Origin: Cantharellus purpuraceus
Taxonomy: Eukaryota > Basidiomycota > Agaricomycetes > Cantharellales > Hydnaceae
DNA length: 64,000 bases
Direction of reading: 5' to 3'
Assembly (NCBI GenBank): GCA_025174535.1
Contig: JALBUN010000047.1
Location: 248,001 to 312,000, forward strand
A program made the position numbers and the translations under genes. Positions 1 through 12,075 of this stretch are shown here, in pieces (position 1 is the first letter of the stretch; each line of letters begins with the position of its first letter). Under the pieces are notes generated by a model that saw only the letters and a list, made by a program, of their open reading frames with translations, made no database searches and was not told the origin of the DNA.

Positions 1-2732
1 TATGCCCTCTTTGTGAGCCTGCGCTTGCGCCAAGGAGCAAATGTAATATACAGTCTATCACCAAGCCTTGGAGATCTCTGATAGCTGCACTAGAGGATTA
101 TGAGGCAGTGAACAACCAGCTACCATGACACATTTTACCTCTTGTCAATCTTGGCTAAATGTTGCCAATATGGGAGTAGGCCAATCACCAGGCCTGCTAA
201 TAGCAGACAATCGGCCACCAGGCGAGGAGGAGACTTTGGGTCATGGAGGCACTTGTTGATAAAACCATGCATGAAAATGAGGACACTTGAGTGGATATCT
301 CCATGCAAACGGTGAGTGAGAATATGGGCCATCCACATGTGGTCAGAGAATGGAAGGGATGGGATGTCCAGGTCACGAGGCGATGTTACCACACTTGAAA
401 TGAGCTCAAAACCTGGCTCAATGGGCATTGCATCTAAATGAAGATCCTTGACAAATATGTTATTATTCCAAATATTCAATGGACCCTGCATATCACATGC
501 AATATACAAGTGGAAGATTGCCTTTAGGCAAGTCCACACTCGTTCTCGCATGTGGGGTGTTGCCTGCCACAGAGAAGGAACGTACACAAATAGCTGGCTT
601 GTCAGTTGATCCAACACGAAAGTCACATCGTGCCCGTCTGGCCACTCGACATCTGGTATCATCTGCACTGCAGCAGTGATGATGTCCATGTCTGTAGTGT
701 TATTTGGAAGACCAGACTTCTAGGGAGAAAGGGGAGAGGGGATTAAAAGAACAGAGGGGGAACAGAGGGGATAGGAGGAACAGGAGCACATAGGAGGCTC
801 AGGAGGTTGAGGGGGAGGTAGGAAAGCGAGGGGAAATGGTTAGGAGGGAAGAGGAGAAGCCCCTGTAAGCTCCACACCCATCAGATCATTCTCCTATATT
901 TCTTTTATATTTTATTTCGTCATTTTTCCCCTATTGGCTCCACCCCCCATTTCATTTTTATCACAAGTTTCTTTCCCATGTTTCAAATGATTCAGGGCTT
1001 TTATCACATGTTCTAAAGACACATATCTTGTATAAAACATGCTTAGCTAGATATGAAATTGACCAGAGAATTTCCTCTCACCTGTTTCTGTTGTGTGTCT
1101 GAACTATTCGTTTCTGGAATAACTCCAGAACGAACGCGTATTTCTACAATCTTTTGCATAATATTCCAGAGTATTGCAACATATATTTGAATCCCAGTTT
1201 GCGAAGCCTAAGCTCCACTGGTTGATTTTCTATTAAGCATTTACTCTCGTTCGAGTCATCTGCTCCTGCTCCCTGCTCAAATTGTCAAAATCTAGACGAA
1301 TATCACCCCAGATTTCATCAAACTTCGTAGGAAGATACTACTCAAGTATATCTTCAATTTGACTATGCATACATCCAGTTCCCATCACTCCCTCTGTCCC
1401 TATTTGAAATCTACTCTCCACACACCCCCAGCAAGGCGAAAAAAAAATTTTAACATGTAGATGTCTCGATAATCCATTGGATTGATCGTGCTCCAGAGGC
1501 ATCTTCAGGCGATTTCAGCTCCTCTAAATCAATCACCTCAAAAGACGCCGATTCGTCAAAACTTCCGGTTGACTCTAGGTCATGGGTCAACCTTAGAATT
1601 CTTAGCCGCAAGGCTGACCGTAGTCGCAAGAGATATATACGAAAGCGAGCAATTGATCTGAAGACCACATCCTTTCCAAACTTGAAGACGCCTCTGAGGA
1701 AATCTTGCAGATGGTTCAGGAAGCTGGCCCAGGACTGGCCGCGCGCTCGATGTGCCCAAGCCACAATTCTTTCTTGGAAGTCATGCAGGATGCGGTTAAG
1801 AATCGTTGACACGGGGGTTTGGAATGGGCAGTCTTGCGATTTCAACGAAGAAACCACAGTGAAGACGTAAAAAATAAGTCCAAATGACGTTGCTCCCATG
1901 ATGACGCCTGCAACTGTATGTTGTAAGGTCCAAATGTTTGCTGCAAGCGCAACCCAGAAGAACCACAGGGGCAGCTGAAGGAGAATTGGTAGGGCGGCAA
2001 TGATGGCATTGAAATGCCATGTCTTCAGTCCGTCCAGCTTCCGCATGCAGCGTTCACGTAAGGCGCCATGTCCGAATCGGGATGTCTTGAAATGCCCAAG
2101 CCATTGCTTTGTAAGCACTCCGCCGAAGGCAGCGAGAAGACTCATTGACAGGCTTGTATAGGCGAGTGACTGGATCCAAATCAGCGTAGAGCCAGCACCC
2201 GTCCAGACGGGAAGGGAGGCCTCTTGTTCTGAGAACGTGCCATTGTCGACCTTGTTAATCAAGAGTTTTAACAGCGCATTCGTTGTATCACTCGCTTGGG
2301 GGCTCAGACTGGACTGCATGTTGACAATGAAAGCAAAACCGACGGAGGAGAACAGACCAGCCTGAGGGTCAAAGGGTGCTTCAGTTGAGTGGAGATAGAA
2401 GGAATCATCGAGGGAAGACACACGAATATGAGGAGCGCATCCAAGTCACGATTATGCCTGTCGATGAATTCGTCGTCATGTTGGTTCGCGATTCGTTCAT
2501 ATGTGGTCCAGTACTCTGAGGCCACATCCTTTTCAGCGCGTGGAGAGGCCTTGGGACCTTGCATGGCATCGAGAACGAGTCGAGGGGTGGTTTCAGGTCT
2601 GGAGACATGGGTCGATAACGTCCTCCAATAGACAGAAATGTGCACGTACTGGGCGGTAGTTTGAGACTCTTGGGCAGGGATTGAATTGTGGACCTCAGAT
2701 GGTGCAGCGGGAGATGGAGGGATCGACGCCAT
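1..2732 (-). CDS. DUF6535-domain membrane protein, truncated by the left edge
   Basis: Exons read on the minus strand are 2732-2424, 2361-1455, 691-139 and 89 to beyond position 1. The first exon gives a polar N-terminus starting MASIPPSPAAPSE and the pre-domain segment EYWTTYERIANQHDDEFIDRH. The second begins AGLFSSVGFAFIVNMQSSLS and carries the DUF6535 core with several hydrophobic helices and LLAAFGGVLTKQWLGHFKT. The third and fourth match the C-terminal region of the paralogue at 33265-36793, with the same splice position after DKR. DUF6535 is a family of unknown function seen mainly in Agaricomycetes; the helices suggest a membrane protein. The intron between exons 2 and 3 (1454-692) is about 760 bp, far longer than others here. 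The 3' end lies outside the window. Exon 2 is open throughout, so this copy looks intact as far as it can be seen. Confidence 0.85.
692..1454 (-). other. Unusually long intron in the DUF6535 gene
   Basis: About 760 bp separate the end of the DUF6535 core exon from the next homologous exon, whereas introns elsewhere in the window are 50-105 bp. Positions 720-860 are very rich in G and A (repeated agaggggag-type words) and 890-1000 is T-rich. No coding exon or terminal repeat was recognised. It may hold an old insertion, or the gene may be mis-joined. Confidence 0.45.
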
Positions 2733-3163
2733 CGGTTCAGTTATGATGGGAGCTACAAAGACTCATTAATGGCAGTGTATAGAACAAACGCCGGACGCAT
2801 CCCGCTTTCATCGTTTCCTACACAAATCTAGGCACGTGTCAGCGCTATCCGATGCAGGAGAAGCAAACAAGGCTTGTTCCTCTCATCCCAGTTCGATATC
2901 TGGAGGTCTGGATGCGACCTATACAGGTGAGTTTCTAGCTAGTATACTATCATGTTACCACCATATCGAGACGCTAGCCATAAGCAGAGCTACAGTCCAT
3001 ACCTAGAGGGAATTCAGAGATTATTACTATGCTATAGAACTGGTCGTGACATTGTACTAATCGTACCATCCTAGGACCTATAAATCTGACTCCAGAGTAG
3101 GAGGATTTGCTCCTAAGAAATTTACTTTTGTCATTTCAGCCTTTCTCCCAATCACTCCAAAAC

Positions 3164-4393
3164 CATGCTCTTCTCAACAACCTCCTTCTTTATCCTTTTT
3201 ACCACCAACTATCTCTATTCAACCTGTGCGTCCCCGATGGCGTTCATGGGCGGAGTTGCTGCTGGCCAATACTTCAACCTGAGGCCCCCACCAAGAGTGT
3301 GACCGCGCTGATCAGTGAAGGTACAGGCAGTGCATCCCTGAAATAAACGACAGGGCGTGGGAGGACGGATGTGAGACTGCCGCTCACTCCTGGTACAATG
3401 TGAATGGAATTTGTCCGGACAACACTCTATGTATGGCCCTGGATTCGATCATGACTCGATCATTGCATGCCTCGAACGCCCCTCTTGGGAGGACGATATT
3501 GGTAACACACCGGGCACAACAAATAGAATCTATCAAACTGGAGTCTATACGCTTGGGGATGTAACCGGCCTCCTCCTGTAGTCTCAGCCATAATTGAAGG
3601 TACGTGCTACATCCCTCCATTGATTTTCACCTAGTGATTCCTCTTGATAACTGTCGCCAACTACAAAGGCAATGATCTAACTTATGTCATTGAAGCAAAT
3701 CAGGCTATTGTGGGTTTCCCTGCGTGGCACACCCATGAAGACTCGTCGATACAACGAAACCCACCGCATCCGCACACCCACGAGCCAATACAACTTTAAG
3801 CGCGGGGACACGATTGACTTTACGTCTAGCCTCAGCTTTGGCCAAATTGTGAGGTTCTACTGCGCAATCGTTGGCAGCAGTTCATAAAGAAATGGCGTGG
3901 TGGATCAGGAAGCTCCGAGGACGGCAACAACATCAAGGCGCCTGGGGGTGCATCTTCCCTTTCTCTACATCCTAATCGACTAGAAGGCTCTCAAAATTGA
4001 TTTTTCGACTTTTCAGTGACTTAGGCAGGGGACGCACACGGAATCGGACAATGTCCACCGTAGATATTTCGTACAGCGGCTCAGACTCTGCATTTTACTT
4101 AAGTTTACATAAAGATAGTCTGCAGGTTAGATATTCTCAATAAAATCTTCGATGGGTACTACGCTCTAGAATCCGAAAACAAGCACACACGGATCTTCGG
4201 GGATGTCGACATCACTTGGTACAAGCGGAAGACATACACTCACTACCCAAACCCATGGAGATTGGTCAGTTGCATCTGCATCAGCCAGAAATGCCATTCT
4301 CCTTGCCTATAGGCACAGACTTGACGAACTCTCCGAATATGAACGCTATATTATCAAACAGTTCTTAACGAACCCTATGACCACTACCAAGTG
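3164..4393 (+). pseudogene. Unrecognised, apparently decayed protein gene
   Basis: An ATG at 3164 opens a hydrophobic leader (MLFSTTSFFILFTTNYLYS) like a secretion signal, followed by CASPMAFMGGVAAG and then a stop. Further stretches read like coding sequence but lie in different frames with stops between them: one near 3400-3570 (including IACLERPSWEDDIGNTPGTT), one near 3684-3790, and one near 4150-4390 including ASARNAILLAYRHRLDELSE. I could not join these into one open gene with ordinary introns and do not recognise the family. It may be a decayed secreted protein, or a gene whose splice sites I missed. Confidence 0.3.
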
Positions 4394-5589
4394 ATCAATG
4401 TTGAATAGCCAATCCGGTTGCGAGTTGCCCAATCAAATCGACTCACATTCGTCACGCCATGCATTGGCAGGTCTTCGATGACCTATGTACCCGGCATTTC
4501 GATGCAAAAGTGTATAACCCAAAACGCGCTTGGCCTGCGCCAACTGCTGACACACCAATCTGTCGCAGCCCGGAACGTACAACTCATATGACTGTCGACA
4601 TCTCTGCGCCACATGTCAAGCAAGGCAACAAGTGAAAAAAAGATTATGCGGGATTAAAACGCGTCACGGTGGTCCTCGGGAAGTAAACCGGCACATGAAA
4701 GATAGAAAAGACCGAAGTGGACTCGGGCGGGTTTCTATGGCCGGACTCTGATCTTCCTACCTGCCCGTCAGCACTCTACACGGAAAACAATGCTCAAGTT
4801 TGTCGTGTGAATTTTTTTGCTCAACTCTAGCTTGGCTGCCAGCGACCGGTCTCTTCAAGGCACCAGCCAGGATCTGGGATCTGGGCGGATCATTGCTGCT
4901 GTCTTATGTAACTACAAAGTCTCTTTCAGCGGGCCGCTTACACTGGTTTTCACAAGATCCCGAAGACCTCCGAGTGCTCCACACTACGTCGGCGTGCAAC
5001 GGGTATACGGTATGCTCATTTTGAGCTTTGTTTTTTTTTTTTTTTTTTTTTTTTTTTTCGGGATCCGCGCTTACATTGTCCTCCTCGCTTTTATTTTCCT
5101 GATGTCGCTGCGCCCTGAGTGATTCTTGTTGCCCTCCCCGTCTGTCCTTAGAGGCACCTGAAAGTGTCTGTGTTGAATATCAGTATCATAATATTATACT
5201 AGGTATAGCTCTTTTGTCTTTCCTTTGTACAACAGGTAATCCTACAAGTGATCAGCAAATTTTCAGCGTTGCATGTGCAAATTTTCCGTCAAGCACAATA
5301 GCAACATTAAAGTGGGAAAGCATCTCTCATTCCAATACAGTAAAGGAGCAACGTACAACAGAGATATGCCAAAAGACAAAAAGAGAATTATGAAATGATA
5401 ACGAGGGAAGGGACAAGCAGCAGTAGCAGGGCACACGACGTAGGACAGCACGCCGCAAAAAGCACGAGTCAGCAGAATCACTGAGCGAACCAAACACAAT
5501 GTAAAAATGCAATAAGAATGCATAGCCAAAGGAGGGACGGACTAGAATCAACTCAAAGAGGCATTGACGGAGGCAGAGGCAACGTACAC
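4394..5589. other. Intergenic, no gene recognised
   Basis: Short open frames only, none with recognisable homology. It contains a run of 28 T at 5031-5058 and then the 3' flank of the DSN1 gene. Confidence 0.5.
5031..5058 (+). repeat. Poly-T tract (28 T)
   Basis: An uninterrupted run of T in the gap between the decayed locus and DSN1. Read on the minus strand it is a poly-A tract, as left by retrotransposed sequence, but no element was recognised next to it. It could also be simple slippage. Confidence 0.9.
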
Positions 5590-7722
5590 CTAACTCCCAT
5601 TCCCACCCTCACTCTTTTGCCGCGGTGTCCCAGGCCGTCGCGGTGTCCCTGGCGCCGCACGGGGCGTCACAGCCGTCAACCGCCGCTCACCTATCGCCGC
5701 CCCCGCCCCCGCCGAGGCACCCCCACTCACACCCCTCCCAGGCGTCCCTGTCGCATTCACCCGCTGCACATCCCTCGCCGCCCGCCTCGCCGCCTCCCCC
5801 ACCTCCCCTCTCGGCCGCTCCACATCTGTTCTCGCCAACGCCCTTAATATATCCAACGTATGCGGCGCCGTCCCCATCCCCGTCGCACTCATCGGATCCA
5901 CATGCGCCGACACCAAACTCGCCAACGTCGACACCTCGCTCGGCTGCGTCGTTGACCGACTCCGTGCCGCCAACGCACTCGCCAGCGCCTCGAACCGCTT
6001 GTCCAGGTGCCGCGACGTCCGGTTCGTCAGTTGCTGTGAGATATGCAGCGAGCTGTGCACGCGGTCCACTTTGCTCTCCACCTCTGTCAGGCGCACCGAG
6101 AGCGGACTTTGCCCGCGTTTGCGGCTGGCCTTTTCTTTACATCGTCGAGCTAGCTGCGCACCCTGAAATTCACGTTCGTAGAGTGGGTCGGATGCGTCTG
6201 GGGGTATCCATTCTAAGGAGGTAGTACTTTGATGGCGTTGCCGTGAAATAGCATCTAGGGTGCTCGCTTGACGGGCATTATATAGTTGAACAACTGAGGT
6301 CCATGCATCACTTTCCCTCTTACATCTGGCAGAATGATAAGTAACCAATCACCATGAGACAGTCTGAAGACTTACCGATCAATATGTCGCATAAAATCGT
6401 CTTCACGCTTAAGGTTCTTGGCATTCTGCTCATGTTGCCTCACCCTGGGTCGATCACCATCCCCCTCCATTCGACTGCTGAAACTAATGTCGATCCGTTG
6501 CTCGGTTAACATCTTCTGTACCTCTTTCTGCACTTCCTGTAGGATGGTCGCCCCTTCTGAAGTAAGAGGTGGTAACGGTGGATTATCCGCCTTAGAGGAA
6601 CTTGACCCCGGACGGGCACTCGTGCGGGAGGCGCACCACACAAGAAGATGACGTGCACGGTGTGCTTCGGGCAGTTCGCGGTCAATGTGCTTGTGAAAAT
6701 TGGTGGTAGATACGCTTGCATGTGGTTGGGCTGTCGATGATATCAGATACACACCGTACCGACCTCAAGATCATGTCCTCACGAATAATGCCCGTATGTT
6801 CAAAACTGCTACTGGCGCGTTTCCCTCGTTTCGATAACGAACTCCGCCGTCGCTCTACAGGCTCGCCTCGCATCGCTCGATTCCGATCAATCGTAGGTGT
6901 GTCGCGCAAGGGGATCGGCTGCGTCATATCAATCGCAGTTCCACCCGGGGTAGTAGGTATCGTGCCAGAGGTAACATCCGTCTTCTTCCGCCGTGATACA
7001 GAGGGCGGTGGGAGTAATGGGGTTTTGAACTCTGAAGCCAGCGTGGCCTGCGACTGAGCTTGCACCTCGCGTACACGTAGCCGTTCCCGCTCCGCATCCA
7101 TCCGACGCACATCTTCCTCGACCTCGAGGTCCTGCAGTGTAGGAGCGACGATTTCGCGGCCTTTGCCTTTACCTTTGGCTTTCTTCGCGGCTGCAGCAGA
7201 GACGCTGAGATCCGACTTGTCTAACGCGGAGACATTTGTTTTGTCAGGCGGTCTCTTGGTGTGATTTGAGGATCCTTGGGCGGATGGTGGACGAGGAGGA
7301 GGCGCGATCGTGAGCGTAGAGGATGAAGGGCCGAGCGCGGCGTTCGAGGTAGACGGGAGCGGGGTAATGATAAGACCACCAGCCTTCTTTTCTCCCTTCA
7401 CTACACGCACCAGAGGAAATAAGTCAGCGATAAAAGAACAGAAACGGAGGACGAACTGGTCCTAGACTTGTTAGCTGGTCCATTAGCTTGCGAGCTCTAC
7501 CGCGTCCATAAGTTCATGACAATCACAACACAGGCGCGAAAAACGGTCTCGCACTTTAATTCTCTTGGTAGTATTCCCCACCTGACTATCCTCTTCATCC
7601 TGCGCCTTCCTCTTCGACGTTGGCGCGGCTTTATGTCGTCCAGCTACAGGTTGCGACGGTCCTGGTTGCGGCGCCAGTGGATCCTCAACGCCACCTCGAG
7701 ATGAGGCTCTGCCACTGTTCAT
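5590..7722 (-). CDS. DSN1: Kinetochore protein DSN1/Mis13
   Basis: Subunit of the MIND/Mis12 complex, which links centromere chromatin to the outer kinetochore in the nucleus. Exons: 7722-7501, 7395-6783, 6730-6376 and 6325-5590, giving 641 aa with no frame break. The N-terminus is low-complexity and basic. The DSN1 signature is the basic RRRSSLSKRGKRASSSFEHT, continuing across the third exon with QPHASVSTTNFHKHIDREL and PEAHRARHLLVWCASR, then a helical region rich in charged residues (VESKVDRVHSSLHISQQL). The C-terminus is Pro/Gly/Arg-rich (TPRRPGTPRQ). The first ATG in frame is at 7722. The boundaries of intron 1 (7500-7396) are the least certain, since a second possible donor lies upstream. 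Identification rests on remembered fungal Mis13 sequences. Confidence 0.85.
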
Positions 7723-9140
7723 TTGTAATTTCGTGTCCTCAGCTGGTGAATATGACCCCAATCGTGCGTCGCAGCGCGTTCTGGCGCGATCCTTGGTCGT
7801 AGTTTCCGGTTACCTATAAATTACAAACATCAACAAACAACCGCGTCTCGGAGTTTCAAAGTTTCCCAAACCATTTCAACCAACAACTCACTGGTCTACG
7901 TGGTGGTTATTCTGCTACAAGGATCGCGTGCAAATTTAACACGGAGCATATGTTGCGTTAAAATTTCCTACCTCAGCAAGAAACATTTCCCTCTGGTCCA
8001 GCTTAGAGGTTTACCAACCACAGCTTTCTAGCTTCATGGAGACCCTTCAATTCCCATATCAACTCAAGGTGCTACCACAAGCAGGATGATACCCCAAATC
8101 GACTTTTGAATCCTCCAATGTATTTTATTTATATGCACAACCCCGGCCGCAAGCACTCAACCAAATGCACAAAAGTGTCCATCTAGTCACTCTAAGACAA
8201 AAAAAAACACCCTCACCACGTCATGAACCAATCCTTCCAGTGATCCAGCGCACTTGACCATGCAAGCACCAGTGATACACTACGCGGCCGGGCCTAACCT
8301 ACTCCTTCTACATCCCCACCAGACTCGATTAGTAAAGCGTAGTACAGGAATGACAGAATGAGAAAAACAGCTGTAGTAACTAAGCATCAAGAAGAATGAA
8401 AATGAAAGCAAAAAAAAAAAAATTCATTGTAACACTACTGTGGGGATCCAAGCATCGAAAAAGAAAATCACCCAATCGAGTAGAAAAGAAAACCAGTTTT
8501 ATAAACTAAATTTTTGTAAAAGGCGGCAGTGTGATAGCGCAACGAGGAAGAGCGAGCATGTGACCGTATTGATGACGTATGACACAGGAAAACAAATAAA
8601 AGTGGGGTGGTCCAGGGGGACCACTGATGTATGTGTATGAAATCCAAGTGAGCCAAATGAGATGATGGCATGGAGACAGCGACGAGGAGATGGTGGCAAG
8701 GGGAGATGGGGGGCGGGGATCCAGACAAGGACAAGTCGAGGAAGACACGATAATGAACATCCAGCGGCCAGGCATGGGATGGGGGGGAAAATTAACTTGG
8801 TGGCAATATGGGTGGCAATAGGATAGCAATGTGGGTGGCAATATGGGTTGCGATATGGGGGGGCAATATGATGCGACGAGGTGAAACAAAATGAGAGCTC
8901 GGAACGGAAGGACATGGTGGCGCCGCCGCCGAGGGTCGGTGGACGGTTAGATAGGGAGTCGGACAGGCAGGAAATATTGTAGGCGAGTAACCGGGCAAGC
9001 AAGCAGCACGGAAAGCGCGGGCGCAAATGCAGGAAGCTGGGGCTTGGAGCTGGAGAGAGGGAACCCCCCGTGCGCAACACGCCGGAAGAAACACCCTCCC
9101 AAAAGCAAGCAAGCAAGCACCCACCACAGATCCCCACCCT
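7723..9140. other. Intergenic, upstream of DSN1 and downstream of the GATA gene
   Basis: No coding sequence recognised. Around 8805-8870 there is a loose array of ggcaatatgggt-like words. Homopurine/homopyrimidine bias produces long but unconvincing open frames. Confidence 0.5.
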
Positions 9141-12075
9141 CTAACTCGGACTCCCCCTCGCATTCGAACTCCTCATCAAACTCGTCGAAAACGCCGACAT
9201 CTCATAACCCCCTGTATCCTCTCTATGCACTGACGACGACGTCCCAGTCGCCCCCGTAGCCCCAGGCGCACCGGGAGGAGGCCCAGACCCCCCCGGCGGC
9301 GTCCACTGATGTACTTGCATCGTCACCCCCATCTGCGCCGCCAGTCCCCCGCCCCCTCCACTTCCCCCGCCCCCACCACCACCTCCCCCCGCCCCGCCAC
9401 CAGAAAGAGGCACAGGCTGCAGCTGAATCTCTGCCATATCCCCCCCGCCCCCCGGTCCCGTCGAATGATGCATTCCCCCCACCCTCCCTCCCACTCCCAC
9501 CCCCATCCCCGCACCCGGTAGACCACTGACACCCGGACCCACTCCCACCGTTGGCTGGCTGCCTCCTATCATATCTGCCGTAAGCCCCGTCGACGCACGC
9601 AACATCTCCAGATCAATCGGCGGCGCATCCGCATGTGCATCCGGCCCCATCGCCTTGTCCCGTTTGCGTATCAACTTGGCGTAGTCTGCAGCACCCCCAC
9701 CGTATCAGTCCCATGTTTCGAATTAAAAGTGTAATTGGAATTAGGATTGGGATTGGGATTGGGATTGAGATTGAAATTGGAACAGAAATTCGTCTGTGAG
9801 GAGGATATACGCACGCAAACCACATGCATTGCACAAGGTCCGTGCACCATCAGGACCACGTCGCCACTCAGGCGTTTCTCGTATATTGCACGAATGGCAT
9901 TTGCCAGGAGGTGTCTGTCGCTGCAAAGAAGCCCAAATCACCGAAACAAAAGGAAAAGAAAGGAATCCATCAGCAAACCGCCCTGATCATCACCCAAATC
10001 ATTACAAAACTCACACTACGCTTGCGGTACTTTGCCTTGACAATTCCCTGCCCCACCGGAGTAACCCCGCTCCCCGCTCCCCGCTTACTCCGTATAATCG
10101 CCATATCCTTCTCGGCCACACTCCGCAACGTAGAAAGATCCTTCACATCAAACGAAGATGCACCTGCATGCTACAAACGAAAAAAAAAAAAAATTCAGCA
10201 TTGAACACGCAAAACCCCAGCCGCAGACACAATAAAAATTAAAAAACCTACATCTTCCACCGCCCGCTCCGCTTGTCCCTGTACACCCTCCTCCTCTCCT
10301 TCCCCCTCCACCCCTCCACCCCCTCCCCCAGCATCCTCCCACGGCCTCTTCTTACTCCCCTTCACCTTCACCTTCTCGTCCTCCCTCTCCCTCTCCCTCT
10401 CCCTCTCCCTCTCCCTCTCCCTCTCCCTCTCCCTCTCCATCCCAACCACCACACCCGCAGTCGCATATCCCCCCCTCTCCCCATTCGGCGACGCCAGCGG
10501 AGGCGCCAAAACCCCCGTCGCAGACGCTATCCGCCTCAAGTCCTCAACAAGCTGCAACACCAGATTCGCTCGCCGCGCCATTCCCGCCACTTCCGCCGAC
10601 GACGGGCGTATATGTGGCGCAGCAGCTACATCAAAATAACTATATCAGGCACACCGTTCAACAGACGGCGTCACGTAGCATGCCACACACCATAATGATT
10701 AGCAAAATCACACAACACCCTCGAGTGTTCCATAATCTTCACACACAACACCGTCAAAACACAACACATGTCAAACAAAAAAAAGGCCCGCACCTTGCTC
10801 AAATGCATGCCCTCTGCCGCAGCCCTCTGCGAGTCCTCGTCCAACATCTTTGGATCCATCCCCCTCACACTCCCCGTCCCAGACACCAAGCCCCCACCCC
10901 CTCCACCCCCCATGGTTCCCGCTCCCGTCCCTGGCCCCACATATCCCGCCGCAACAGCCGCAGCCGAGGGCGATCCATACTCCGCCCCCGCCGGCCCCTG
11001 CGCCATCCCGCCTCCAGGCCCTGCCAACGTCACAGAAGACGAGCTGGGAGTCGGCGGCCCAAGATGTGCCTGTGCCGGGGGACCAGTAGCGGCAGCAGCT
11101 GCCGCCGCCGCTGCGGAGAAAGAGGGCGCGCGTGCATGGGGCTGGAGCGGTGAGTGTGCTCCGGGGTGTTGGGGGTATGACGGGAACTGCAGGGTATGCT
11201 TTTGAGATGAAACGGTTTGTGGGGGGGGTAGTGGTGGTGGTGGTGGTGGTGGTGCTCCTGCACCTGTAGGTTGTTGCGGTTGCTGGTGGTGATGAGGATG
11301 ATGCGAATGGTGGTGGTGCGGGTGTTGTTGTTGCGGTTGCTGCTGGTGATGCTGCTGTGGTGGGGGTGGGTTAGGGGGTGGTGGGTGCGGATGCTGTTGT
11401 TGGTGGGGAGATTGGTAGTACCACGGCAGACGAGGGTAGTATGAAGAGGGATGGGGTGGTGACGTCTCTGGCTGCTGCTGCTGTGAATGGTGTGCATGTG
11501 GATACTGCGGGGGAGCTCCATGTGTGTGCCCTTGGGCATACCCCCCTCCTCCACCCGATGTCCTGCCTTGCGCCTCAGGTGGCTGCGGATGATACAGACT
11601 GGGCGAGGTGGTCGACTGAAGAGCGTACGGTGATCGCGGACCAGAATTCGAAGCAGAGCGGGCACGTTTGACCGGCGGTGGTGCTAGCACGGTATGGGAA
11701 GAAGACGAGGAGGCATCTGTAATATATATTCCTAAAATGAGATAAAAACAGGCCAAAAGGATTCAGAAGGGACGGGAACAAACCGCCCTGGTAATACGGC
11801 ATGTCTCTCTGCTGGTGATAGTGCTCGTCCGCCTGGGCGAACGGAACGCGGGGAGGCTGGTCGACACGTTGCTGGGTCTGTCCAGGAGCCTCCACCGACG
11901 CCGAACCAGGCTCGCCGACAGGGGGATATGCAAAATTGAGGCTACGCAAGGACGGAAGGCGTCGATCGGGCGTTTGTACGCCGCTGGATGTCGGCGGCGG
12001 CGGCGGGAGATGGGGACTCGACTGAGTGTGGGTGTGTTGGTGCAACAAATGCGGATAACCAGAATGCGAAGCCAT
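9141..12075 (-). CDS. GATA-type zinc-finger transcription factor (Gat1-like)
   Basis: Exons: 12075-11784, 11716-10794, 10736-10691, 10625-10248, 10163-10015, 9920-9815 and 9685-9141, giving 812 aa. The zinc finger spans exons 6 and 7: [18 protein letters not shown], then CNACGLHYAKL, spacing C-x2-C-x18-C-x2-C, preceded by YRKRSRQTPPGK. It should bind GATA sites in DNA. Upstream, exon 3 and the start of exon 4 encode a helical segment ([17 protein letters not shown] then [15 protein letters not shown]), and exon 5 has [18 protein letters not shown]. Most of the rest is low complexity: His/Gln/Pro tracts, poly-Ala, poly-Gly and a Glu-Arg dipeptide run. No PAS domain was seen, so it is not a standard WC-2. 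The architecture resembles the fruiting-related Gat1 of Schizophyllum, from memory. The upstream TTG-start extension is not used; 12075 is the first ATG. Confidence 0.85.
10381..10437 (+). repeat. Hexanucleotide repeat inside the GATA gene
   Basis: (ctccct)n on the plus strand. On the coding strand it encodes an alternating Arg-Glu run of roughly 20 residues within exon 4. Length variation here would change the protein without breaking the frame. Confidence 0.9.

Noticed and set aside
5518..6224. Plus-strand Pro/Arg/Ser-rich open frames
   Set aside because: They are antisense to the DSN1 C-terminal exon; composition alone keeps them open.
8499..9163. Overlapping open frames on both strands
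   Set aside because: Low-complexity, no recognisable domain, no consistent splice sites; likely chance frames next to the GATA gene stop.
9720..9780. ttgggattggga-type repeat as a telomere-like or regulatory array
   Set aside because: It lies wholly within the intron at 9814-9686 of the GATA gene and is short and irregular; a simple repeat explains it.
10273..11205. Plus-strand Pro/Ala-rich frames
   Set aside because: Antisense shadows of the repetitive G- and C-rich coding sequence of the GATA factor.
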